Shown here: positions 48,728 through 55,268 of the stretch, piece by piece | How the letters are laid out: the number at the start of each line of letters is the position of its first letter | Numbering within the stretch: position 1 is the first letter of the stretch | Virus record (IMG/VR): IMGVR_UViG_3300036832_001686 | Coordinates: 1-55,268 of that record | Reading direction: 5' to 3' (one strand) | Origin: a virus | DNA: 55,268 nt | The notes under the pieces: generated by a model | What the model was told of the DNA's origin: nothing | Database searches by the model: none | The model's input: only the letters and a program-made list of their open reading frames with translations | Translations under genes and position numbers: made by a program

Positions 48728-48808
48728 AGGCACTTACAGAGGGGTGAATAAGGTACCGAGGGTTCGAATCCCTCCCCATCCGTAGGTGCTTAGAATGAGG
48801 CACTTACA
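48728..48808 (+). other. attachment region: tRNA-Ser-like 3' end flanked by AGGCACTTACA repeats
   Basis: At 48758-48782: T arm GAGGG-TTCGAAT-CCCTC, acceptor strand CCCATCC and discriminator G, without a CCA or any 5' half. The acceptor implies a GGATGGG 5' strand, as in tRNA-Ser. AGGCACTTACA occurs at 48728-48738 and 48798-48808, and a related inverted copy (TAGGTGCTTAG) at 48783-48793, as integrase arm-type sites would. The expected partner end is not in the window. Confidence 0.65.
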
Positions 48809-48895
48809 ACAAATCAGAGCCAGAAAATCGCCAATTCGCTAACAGATTCACTAACAGGCGTTTTGAAATCGGCTTGAACTAACTTGAAATCCCTC

Positions 48896-48922
48896 CTGCC
48901 CTGCCGAAGTTTACCAGGCCGG
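48896..48922 (+). repeat. 27-bp direct repeat, left of hicAB
   Basis: Matches 49405-49431 at 25 of 27 bases (CTGCCCTGCCGAAGTT then YACCAGGYCGG). Only these two copies are seen, one on each side of hicAB. Confidence 0.7.
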
Positions 48923-48969
48923 CCAAGCTCGGCTAGTCTGTCGCTGTGCCAACGCTTTGCCAATGAAAG

Positions 48970-49179
48970 ATGCCTCGCAAGATCCGAGACCTGATCAAGG
49001 ATTTAAAGTCGGCTGGTTGGTCACAGGTTGCCGGGGGCAAGGGCTCCCACCGGAAATTCAAGCACGACAAATTCCCTGGGGCGGTGCTGATTCCGGGTCA
49101 CGATAACGACGACTCTAAACCCTACCTAGAAAAGCAAGTTAAGAACGCGGTTAAAGGCCGAATGGTACGCAAGCCATGA
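48970..49179 (+). CDS. hicA: HicA-family toxin (mRNA interferase)
   Basis: 69 aa. KIRDLIKDLKSAGWSQVAGG is the HicA start (k.....l...Gw....g), then KGSHRKFKHDKFPGAVLIPG with the catalytic His in GSHRKF, and KQVKNAVKGR at the end. dsRBD-like fold; cleaves mRNA and stalls growth. Four-base overlap (ATGA) with hicB. Typical for stabilising an integrated element. Confidence 0.85.
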   Translation: MPRKIRDLIKDLKSAGWSQVAGGKGSHRKFKHDKFPGAVLIPGHDNDDSKPYLEKQVKNAVKGRMVRKP

Positions 49180-49400
49180 GCGAAACCAAAAAAATCACCA
49201 TGTGGGTTCAATGGAGTGATGAAGACGGTGCCTTTCTTGGCTACTGCCCGCAGTTCTTCCCTTACGGCGCGGTCTGTGACGGTCACACCCAAGCCAAGGC
49301 CGTAACCAAACTTGCTCGACTAGTCCGGGAAGAATTGGAAGAACGCGGACAACTCCCTAAACCGCTTACGAAAGGGCGAAAGGCCCGAGTCGCACACTAA
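49176..49400 (+). CDS. hicB: HicB-family antitoxin, short form
   Basis: 74 aa. WVQWSDEDGAFLGYCPQFFP (HicB strand: ....edggy.a..p.lpg) followed by YGAVCDGHTQAKAVTKLARL and LVREELEERG. The RHH/HTH tail present in long HicB is absent, so autoregulation may differ. Confidence 0.8.
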   Translation: MSETKKITMWVQWSDEDGAFLGYCPQFFPYGAVCDGHTQAKAVTKLARLVREELEERGQLPKPLTKGRKARVAH

Positions 49401-49404
49401 GCTT

Positions 49405-49431
49405 CTGCCCTGCCGAAGTTCACCAGGTCGG
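49405..49431 (+). repeat. 27-bp direct repeat, right of hicAB
   Basis: Second copy of 48896-48922. Its last base is the first base of GTAAGTA (49431-49437). Confidence 0.7.
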
Positions 49432-49437
49432 TAAGTA
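49431..49437 (+). promoter_or_regulatory. GTAAGTA motif upstream of the copy-2 tape measure
   Basis: Exact motif ending 9 bases before an ATG at 49447 that opens a 15-codon frame (MTENLNKGARWNEAG). The same motif and spacing as in the phage's structural genes. Confidence 0.5.
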
Positions 49438-49446
49438 AGCTTTGAA

Positions 49447-49494
49447 ATGACCGAGAATTTAAACAAGGGGGCCCGCTGGAACGAGGCGGGATAG
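49447..49494 (+). CDS. 15-codon leader ORF before the copy-2 tape measure
   Basis: ATG (after GTAAGTA) to TAG at 49492-49494, just ahead of the tape-measure frame. It may be a leader that lets ribosomes restart on the tape measure, or a remnant of the chaperone gene that normally precedes it. Confidence 0.3.
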   Translation: MTENLNKGARWNEAG

Positions 49495-49498
49495 AGTC

Positions 49499-51946
49499 AT
49501 CACTCGCGATCTACAAGAGTTAAAGATCCTAATTTCGGGGCATACGGACGCCTCGGTCGGTGCCGCCAGCGCTAAAGTGGTCGGCGAAGTCAAAAAGCTG
49601 GCAGACAGTCTAGACCGGTTGGCGGTAATCGAAAAACAGATTGGCCAGGTCAACAACGCGGTCGCGGAGGGATTCAAGAAAATGGGGAGTGGCGCTCGCC
49701 AAGCCGAAGCTGAACTGACCGGCTTTGAGGCTAGCCTGAAACGAGTTAAAGAAATTGCAGCCGGCGTCTTTAGCGGCGAAGCGCTCTGGGAAGGATTTAA
49801 GGGCGGCGTCGAGATGGTCAAGGAAGGTATCGGGGATGTCGTGGAACTGCTGCAGAACGCATCGAAAGCAGCCTCTGACTTTGAGATGACGCAGAAGGGA
49901 ATTGGTAATCTGCTGCGCGATCAGCCCTATGCCAACATGCTGATCAAGAACTTGCGGGAAACCGCTGTCGGCAGTCCTTTTGCGCCCGAGACGCTGTACG
50001 GCGCCGCTCGAGCGCTGACAGGGCGCGGCATGGACAAGAGTCTGCTCGAGTCGCGCACGAATGAGCTGGGCGACATCGTGAGCGGTATTGGCGGTGGGCA
50101 AGAGATGATGGAACGGCTGACGCTCGCATACGGCGAGGCGTTCAGCGAGCACCTCGTCAACAAGCGAATTCTCAACCAGTTCGCCCAGGCTGGCGTCAAC
50201 ATCACGTCCGAGATCATGAAGGCTTATGGCATGGACCCCACGGATGCCAACGTGCAGAAATTCCAAAAGATGGTGCATGATAAACAGATCACCTTCACCG
50301 ATGTCGATAAAGCACTCTACACTTTGACGCACGGCATGGGGATTTATGCGGACGCGATGCAGAAACACGCGGAGACAGCGCAAGGTATCTGGACGGGATT
50401 CATCGCGAGGCTGAACTTCATCGAAGTCGATCTCGGCGGCATCGTTAACGACATCTCGATGACGTTGCTGAACCTGCTCGAAAAGAGCGGCTTTCTGAAA
50501 GCATTCGACACCTGGCTGCAAGGGATCCGCACCATAGCGGACAGCATGACCGAGTATTTCAAGCTGTTTAACGGCGAAAAGATTATCCATTTTTTCCAGA
50601 CCGTCGGAGACGGCATCCAGCAGTTCATGGTGAAGCTGGGTTTAATCTCCAAAAGTACAGAATCAAAATATCTCACTAGCGATATCTACGCCTTTGCCGG
50701 TCAGCGTCCCGAGACCTTTGGTAAACAACGGCCGCAACTGGGCCGGGTAACGCCAGCCTGGAAACTGGGCGGAGAATTCGAATCCGAGACAATCCTGCCG
50801 GCCGCACCGACACCGACGGTGGCGGATAAATTGACCAAATGGTTAGACGATCTCTCTAACACTCTGGCCAGCATTCATACGGAGCAGGTCGAAGATTTCC
50901 TGCAAGGTTTGGTGACGGTATCGACCGCAATCGGCGGAGTCAGTATGGATTTCTTTGGTGAAATTGCTGATTTCTTCAAGGACATGTACACCTTCGGGCA
51001 ATGGTGCGGCGGACCCGGCCACGATATGGTGGTTGGGTTTTTCAACGCCATCAAAGATTTCTGGAACAACATTGTTCAATGGATCTCGGATCACATCCCG
51101 CCCTTTCTGAAATTGACGGCGCCCTCGGATCAAGAGAAACGAATGAACGAAGCGGCGGATAAAGCCCGCAGCACCGTCGATATCGACCAGGAGACAGTCA
51201 ACCAGCGGCAAAGCGACCTGGACAATAAGATGTTGTTGGGCACCCAAGACCAAATTGATCACGCTAAATCCGCTTTAACCCTGGCCCAGGACAAGTTGAA
51301 AGTTGATACCGCGCTCGCCGCGGCGGCAGAGTCACTCACCAAAGCGTTCGAAGGTCATAGCCCCGGGCTGATCCCGGCAACCGAGACTGCGACCGCGGCG
51401 CTAGATGCATTTGCCCAGGCCATGCTCTCTATGCCCCTTGGAGCAGCCACGGGGGGCTTTGGTGGTGCGGTCGCTGGCGGTGGTGCTGGCGTCACTGAAT
51501 ACGGGCCGAGCATCGATCCGCCCGGGTCTGCTGACTACGATTATAACTCGTATCACCGTATCGGTGCGTGGCCTGGAAAGACAGGGCCCTTGAGTCCTGG
51601 TGATGTCGCGCTTGGCTACGGCGCGCAAGCTCATTACGGGGTGCAGCCCGGGCAATGGTTCACTGACGATCAAGGGCGCCACGTTCGCTTCGCCGATCGC
51701 AGCGGGAGCAAGAATCCGATGAACGAGGACATTTTTCGCCTCGCTGCTGGCGGCATTGTGCGACGTCCGACGACTGCGCTAATTGGCGAGTCTGGGCCCG
51801 AAGCGGTGGTGCCCTTACGCGGTGCCGGCGGTATCGGTCACACTTTCAATGTGACGGTTAACACTGTCGCCGGTGACGGCTACGCAATCGCAGAGATGGT
51901 GATGAATGCACTGCAGGAGCTCACGGAGCGAACCGGCTCCGTGTAA
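49499..51946 (+). CDS. tail tape measure protein, copy 2 (start codon altered)
   Basis: The frame is open from 49463; similarity to copy 1 begins with ITRDLQELKILISGHTDAS at 49499, where copy 1 has an ATG, so the natural start codon reads ATC here. A GTG at 49577 gives 789 aa; translation from 49499 would give 815. The middle and the last 200 residues are close to copy 1 (AAGGIVRRPTTALIGESGPE identical), with an extra segment (WISDHIPPFLKLTAPSDQEK) near residue 515. Full-length and open, so still under selection or recent. Confidence 0.85.
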   Translation: MTRDLQELKILISGHTDASVGAASAKVVGEVKKLADSLDRLAVIEKQIGQVNNAVAEGFKKMGSGARQAEAELTGFEASLKRVKEIAAGVFSGEALWEGFKGGVEMVKEGIGDVVELLQNASKAASDFEMTQKGIGNLLRDQPYANMLIKNLRETAVGSPFAPETLYGAARALTGRGMDKSLLESRTNELGDIVSGIGGGQEMMERLTLAYGEAFSEHLVNKRILNQFAQAGVNITSEIMKAYGMDPTDANVQKFQKMVHDKQITFTDVDKALYTLTHGMGIYADAMQKHAETAQGIWTGFIARLNFIEVDLGGIVNDISMTLLNLLEKSGFLKAFDTWLQGIRTIADSMTEYFKLFNGEKIIHFFQTVGDGIQQFMVKLGLISKSTESKYLTSDIYAFAGQRPETFGKQRPQLGRVTPAWKLGGEFESETILPAAPTPTVADKLTKWLDDLSNTLASIHTEQVEDFLQGLVTVSTAIGGVSMDFFGEIADFFKDMYTFGQWCGGPGHDMVVGFFNAIKDFWNNIVQWISDHIPPFLKLTAPSDQEKRMNEAADKARSTVDIDQETVNQRQSDLDNKMLLGTQDQIDHAKSALTLAQDKLKVDTALAAAAESLTKAFEGHSPGLIPATETATAALDAFAQAMLSMPLGAATGGFGGAVAGGGAGVTEYGPSIDPPGSADYDYNSYHRIGAWPGKTGPLSPGDVALGYGAQAHYGVQPGQWFTDDQGRHVRFADRSGSKNPMNEDIFRLAAGGIVRRPTTALIGESGPEAVVPLRGAGGIGHTFNVTVNTVAGDGYAIAEMVMNALQELTERTGSV

Positions 51947-51953
51947 TTGATAC

Positions 51954-51975
51954 AACTAACCGACGTCGGTTAGTT
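51954..51975. terminator. 22-bp perfect palindrome between convergent genes
   Basis: AACTAACCGAC joined to its own complement GTCGGTTAGTT, no loop, followed by TT. It lies 7 bases after the tape measure stop and 4 bases before the end of the leftward 57-aa gene; a bidirectional terminator or a protein site. Confidence 0.6.
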
Positions 51976-51979
51976 TCCA

Positions 51980-52153
51980 TCACGGTCGACGTATCCCGAA
52001 AGTCTGCTCGGGTGCTTGGCGGCTCAGAGGGCTAAAGCGAAAGTTAGTAATGATAGGCGCTTTAACTTGAGCAGGCTTTTCCTCCTGCGCCCAGGAGGCC
52101 AGCAGTTCCTCTGCACGTTTTCGCAGCAAACGGTTAGAAAGTTTCCGAGACAT
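51980..52153 (-). CDS. small basic protein downstream of the lone capsid gene
   Basis: 57 aa. MSRKLSNRLLRKRAEELLAS helix, then a basic tail (FRFSPLSRQAPEQTFGIRRP). Begins nine bases after the capsid stop, same strand, so co-transcribed. Unknown; a capsid-associated or connector role would be inference. Confidence 0.5.
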   Translation of the reverse strand: MSRKLSNRLLRKRAEELLASWAQEEKPAQVKAPIITNFRFSPLSRQAPEQTFGIRRP

Positions 52154-52162
52154 AACTTGTTA

Positions 52163-53320
52163 TTAATTGCTCACGCCCGAATTTGTCGAGATCGCCCAGG
52201 CTTGCGTGTGCCGGAACTTAACATCTACCCAGCTGTCCAAAATAAAGCGAACGCGCCCGCTGGTACTTTGGCTATACGGATCCACAAAAACTTCAGTGCC
52301 GCCCCAGTGGGCAAAAATCGCATTCGAGAAATCTCCAAAGAGCACTTGGTTAGTGGCTCCGATCTGGTTAGTTCCGATAAAATCCCAGCCAGCGATACCT
52401 GCGTCATTCGCGTAAAAGTTTGGATAATAGGTGGTCGCGCCTCGTGCATCCTGACGTGCGTATCCCTTCCACGCGGCTAATGTGCTCGGCGAACAAACGA
52501 ACCGGGTGGTTGCAGGGTCTAGATCCACATCGCACGCGCCGGCGACATTCGCCTCGAATTGCAAGACTGCGGCCCACGTCGGCGGCCCGCCTGTTGCGAA
52601 CGTCACCGAGGGGGCTAGCTCGCCATAAACGCTCGTCCCGGGCGCGGAACTCGGGATGGTAAACAATCCCACAGGCTGGTTGTTAGCCGGCCCAGTGCCC
52701 CATAACCCTGCGTAATCTTCAGCCACTGCGATGCTCCTCAACAAATCGTTGGCGACGAACTGTTGGGCGCTCAAAGCGCTTTGAGTTAACAATTGTCGAC
52801 TGACCACCGCAACCGAGTTCAATCTCTTGGGGGACAAAACAATTTGTGCGAAAGTTCGGTCCGAACTGGTCGCGGGGCTGATCTCGGGAAGCCACGCCGA
52901 AGTGGAGGCCGAGGTCTGACCTGCAATCGCCAAATCACCCTGAAGATTGTCGAGAAAAACGGCCCCGGCTCGACCAAAGACCATCTTTTTTCTGAGCAGG
53001 TCGATCAGTCGCGGCGACACATCCGTCTGGATAAGCGAACCACCGGCGCCAGGCGTACCTGCCACGGCGTCGCGCATCACCGCTCGCCCGATCGGTGTGT
53101 CTCTTAACGAAAAGCAGAGACACGAATCGGGGAGCCAAATTGCGTTCGGATTTTTTTTCTGGCGCCCTTCAGATAGAGCAACGTCAACCGCTTTTTCCAG
53201 GCCGCTCAATCGCTGATCGCCCGCCTCGCGCAGAGCTTTGCACAAATCGTAACGCTGCAGTTCCTTTGCGGGGATCGACGGGAACGGAGCCAGAGTCAGG
53301 GGCTTGGTTTGATAGTCCAT
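52163..53320 (-). CDS. stand-alone HK97-fold major capsid protein
   Basis: 385 aa from the ATG at 53320; the frame opens at 53389. Matches the capsid half of the phage fusion protein: RYDLCKALREAGDQRLSGLE, DAVAGTPGAGGSLIQTDVSP, LLRKKMVFGRAGAVFLDN and the C-terminal FAHWGGTEVFVDPYSQSTSG. Estimated by eye at roughly half identical. No protease domain and no acidic linker, so maturation would need a protease in trans. Adjacent genes contain no portal or terminase. Confidence 0.85.
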   Translation of the reverse strand: MDYQTKPLTLAPFPSIPAKELQRYDLCKALREAGDQRLSGLEKAVDVALSEGRQKKNPNAIWLPDSCLCFSLRDTPIGRAVMRDAVAGTPGAGGSLIQTDVSPRLIDLLRKKMVFGRAGAVFLDNLQGDLAIAGQTSASTSAWLPEISPATSSDRTFAQIVLSPKRLNSVAVVSRQLLTQSALSAQQFVANDLLRSIAVAEDYAGLWGTGPANNQPVGLFTIPSSAPGTSVYGELAPSVTFATGGPPTWAAVLQFEANVAGACDVDLDPATTRFVCSPSTLAAWKGYARQDARGATTYYPNFYANDAGIAGWDFIGTNQIGATNQVLFGDFSNAIFAHWGGTEVFVDPYSQSTSGRVRFILDSWVDVKFRHTQAWAISTNSGVSN

Positions 53321-53436
53321 TTTTGGTGACTTTGTTAGGTCGATTTGACCGCCTAAACCGTACACCCTGGACCACGGGCTTGACAGCACAAAAGATGTCG
53401 CTTGTCCAGAGCTGCGCCGTCTCTGATACTAACGCC

Positions 53437-53802
53437 ATGTTTTCCTGGCGCAGAGCTTTTGCGGCCCTCTTGCCGCCGCATAAAAAAACTGGCGAGCAGG
53501 TGACGCGACCGCCGTTGATGTTGTCACCGCTCTTCTCCTCGCCGTACAGGAGCGAACCAGTTGGTTGGTTTACCCATGTTGCAGGCCTCGATGTCACCGG
53601 CAGCAACACCAACTCCGGACTGTTCAACCGTCGCCCTCGTTCGTGGGAGACTCAGCAACAAGTCCCGAATTGGGTAGGAGCGGGACAGCACTCACCGCCA
53701 GCGCCGCTTTTGCTGGACGCGAATCAAGCCCCAGGATTCTATCGGCCTCGCATTTCGGTTTTCACAACGCCGGCTAAGCTCGGCCGTCTCTGGAAATGGT
53801 AA
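53437..53802 (+). CDS. possible 121-aa protein, unrecognised
   Basis: MFSWRRAFAALLPPHKKTGE with a Pro/Arg/Ser-rich remainder, ending two bases before the next frame. A leftward frame overlaps it. Composition is not strongly coding, so the call is weak. Divergent from the capsid gene. Confidence 0.25.
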   Translation: MFSWRRAFAALLPPHKKTGEQVTRPPLMLSPLFSSPYRSEPVGWFTHVAGLDVTGSNTNSGLFNRRPRSWETQQQVPNWVGAGQHSPPAPLLLDANQAPGFYRPRISVFTTPAKLGRLWKW

Positions 53803-54036
53803 TTGCAAGACTCAACCCGACGAACACTGCTGTGCAGCGCTGCTGAGGGCGATGTCTATTTCGCTCGGGCCGAGCCGTGGCGAGGCTGCTGGTTTGAACT
53901 GCGCTCGAACACGCCTCCAGGAGTATGCTTGGCCACCTATTGTTTGCCGGGAACACAGCCGGCGTGGTTAGGAGACCGTCCGCCTGCGCCCGAGACGTGG
54001 GTGCAGGTTGCCCGTGAGCGGCGACTGATCCCTTGA
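53803..54036 (+). CDS. possible 77-aa protein
   Basis: TTG start immediately after the previous stop. GDVYFARAEPWRGCWFELRS and a C-terminal PAPETWVQVAR. Its end resembles that of the next ORF (LAPPAWVQKIP), hinting at a duplicated small family. Confidence 0.3.
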   Translation: MQDSTRRTLLCSAAEGDVYFARAEPWRGCWFELRSNTPPGVCLATYCLPGTQPAWLGDRPPAPETWVQVARERRLIP

Positions 54037-54076
54037 CAGCGCGACTCCTCGGGGATTACACAATTGCTTCTGCGGT

Positions 54077-54319
54077 ATGGATGCTCCCCCTCATCTCTGC
54101 ACCCTCATCTCGCGAACGCATTTTCTGACCGTCAAGGACCGCCACGGCTGGCAATGGTTTGCCTACTTTTGCACATCTGAAATCACACAAGAACGCTGGA
54201 TTGAACTCAAGGGCAGCGAGGACCGACAAGGCTGCACCAAGCGCTATTGGTTGCCCGATGACCAGCACGAGCTCGCGCCCCCGGCGTGGGTGCAAAAGAT
54301 TCCGCGCCAACTGCTCTAG
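54077..54319 (+). CDS. possible 80-aa protein
   Basis: ISRTHFLTVKDRHGWQWFAY and CTKRYWLPDDQHELAPPAWV, aromatic-rich. ATG start. Similar in layout to the preceding ORF. Not recognised. Confidence 0.35.
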   Translation: MDAPPHLCTLISRTHFLTVKDRHGWQWFAYFCTSEITQERWIELKGSEDRQGCTKRYWLPDDQHELAPPAWVQKIPRQLL

Positions 54320-54609
54320 ACGATGATCGGCAGCGTCTGCGGCAGTAATTGATAGAGCGTGCTCGCTAAAGAAAAAAGGCTAGTTAATCGTCCACTAGCA
54401 CACACTAGTTTCCGACCAACTAGCCCAAAAACCCAAATATCTAGAACCAGATACTTCTTCTTGAGCCTACTACAACAACGCACCGCAGACAAAGGAATAC
54501 CGGCAGCGAGAGAACGCCCAGATAACGTCAACAACGGTGCTCACTCCTGGCCGTCATTTTCTGTGTGCCGTGCAGCGGGTACCGTTTGCCAGAAATTTAA
54601 AAGTGCTAC
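54320..54609. other. stretch with no convincing gene
   Basis: An 84-codon frame (54359-54613) has low-complexity composition and I do not call it. CTAGT recurs (around 54371, 54392, 54406 and 54418, including its complement), without a clear unit. Confidence 0.4.
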
Positions 54610-54807
54610 ATGAAATTTGATCAATCGAATACGGTCTATATCGGTGATGCCGTTTACGCGACTTTTGATGGTTGCGGCATCGAATTACGACTTAACAGCC
54701 ACAAGAGCGAATGCCTCATCTATCTTGAGCCTGAGGTGATGGCAACCCTGGTCGAATTCTGGCGGAACGCGAGCGAGGTCGAAAATTCGAAAGTTCTATT
54801 CAAATAG
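54610..54807 (+). CDS. conserved small phage/mobile-element protein (YLEPEV motif)
   Basis: 65 aa. VYIGDAVYATFDGCGIELRL and CLIYLEPEVMATLVEFWRNA match a common short phage protein with a GDAVYa.fdG....L ... iyLEPEV pattern. Function unknown. Confidence 0.65.
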   Translation: MKFDQSNTVYIGDAVYATFDGCGIELRLNSHKSECLIYLEPEVMATLVEFWRNASEVENSKVLFK

Positions 54808-54872
54808 CAGTTGTTCAGCAAAAGTTGCTGGAAGTTGAAAACCTCGCGCCAAAACGAAGTTTTGCACTGCCT

Positions 54873-55130
54873 TCACTTTTCACGCAGACTTTTGAGCAAA
54901 TCGTCGGTCGATTCGAACACCGGCAAATTTCCACTCTCGGCTTCTTCGAGCGCCAGGTGAAGCCGCTCTTCATTTGCATTTGATCCCAAAAGATAAGCAG
55001 TTTCGGCATCGCTATTTGTTTTGTGTGAAACATTCTTAGCCGGCAGCTCGAATTTTTCTCTTAGCTTCTTAAAAAATAGCGGCGCAGCTTTCGGCCGTCC
55101 GTTTTTGCGCTGACTTTTTGGGCGCTTCAT
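54873..55130 (-). CDS. probable type II antitoxin (Phd/YefM or RelB-like)
   Basis: 85 aa. The C-terminal AYLLGSNANEERLHLALEEA followed by ESGNLPVFESTDDLLKSL is typical of antitoxins. Basic N-terminal half (KRPKSQRKNGRPKAAPLFFK). No toxin gene is visible downstream on the same strand before 54610; the region upstream of 55131 is cut by the window end. Confidence 0.45.
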   Translation of the reverse strand: MKRPKSQRKNGRPKAAPLFFKKLREKFELPAKNVSHKTNSDAETAYLLGSNANEERLHLALEEAESGNLPVFESTDDLLKSLREK

Positions 55131-55268
55131 TTCTTACCGCTTAGATAATTCGCACAAAATATCGCGGTCTTCGTGCATGATCTCCGAGGGTCCCTATTTT
55201 GGCCGCCGGCAAGTTTTGCACTCACTCAAAAAATCTCACATTCGCAAAAAATTCGTGGTCCTCAGACC

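Noticed and set aside
53184-53627. Leftward 147-codon ORF overlapping the capsid start
   Set aside because: Low-complexity composition and overlap with the capsid frame; looks like a shadow.

Overview
The window is a temperate contractile-tailed phage (myovirus morphology) followed by about 11 kb of a second mobile element. Bases 1-127 recur exactly at 43892-44018, and a ParB-like gene and its operon read uninterrupted across that join (43457-43891 then 1-375). The phage is therefore best read as a 43,891-bp circle opened inside the parB-like gene. The host cannot be named. Moderate GC, a RepA-type ATPase with a GGSKSFKT P-loop and mostly non-Shine-Dalgarno starts suggest an environmental Gram-negative lineage (Verrucomicrobiota-like is only a guess).

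Phage layout (+ strand unless noted): replication genes (parB-like, DnaB-N-like, RepA-like ATPase) and an inverted-repeat-rich candidate origin (1-2600); a lambda-type head module (endonuclease VII-like, TerS, TerL, sigma-like protein, gpW-like, portal, protease-capsid fusion, HPI-repeat protein, connectors, gpZ; 3132-14096); a P2-type contractile tail module (sheath, tube, frameshifted chaperone, tape measure, X, D split in two, V, U, W, J, I; 14103-27859), interrupted by a cargo patch (methyltransferase, glycosyltransferases, secreted protein; 19135-21739) and an antisense homing endonuclease; a receptor/depolymerase module (beta-helix spike, collagen/polyglycine adhesin, GH26-like hydrolase, small membrane protein, glycosyltransferase; 27865-34306); small accessory genes; a lysogeny region (PAS protein and HTH regulator on -, tRNA-Lys-derived attP, promoter, Lar-like protein, tyrosine integrase; 36068-39100); and a tightly overlapping early operon (excisionase-like, VRR-NUC, two micro-membrane proteins, RecT-like, PD-(D/E)XK exonuclease, PAPS-reductase-like) that runs into parB.

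From 44019 on, the sequence is another element: a leftward early operon headed by a second tyrosine integrase, a tRNA-Ser-like attachment fragment, a HicAB toxin-antitoxin pair between 27-bp direct repeats, a second full-length tape measure protein closely related to the phage's, and, convergent to it, a stand-alone capsid gene without the protease domain. It may be a satellite or island carrying its own capsid and tail-length determinants, or a decayed related prophage. The exact 127-bp junction also fits a k-mer join made by an assembler, so physical linkage of the two parts is unproven.

The most interesting signals are the satellite-like element, a GTAAGTA motif 6-10 bases before many structural-gene starts in a phage that also encodes a sigma-like protein, and two hairpin-plus-GCCNN pentanucleotide arrays.
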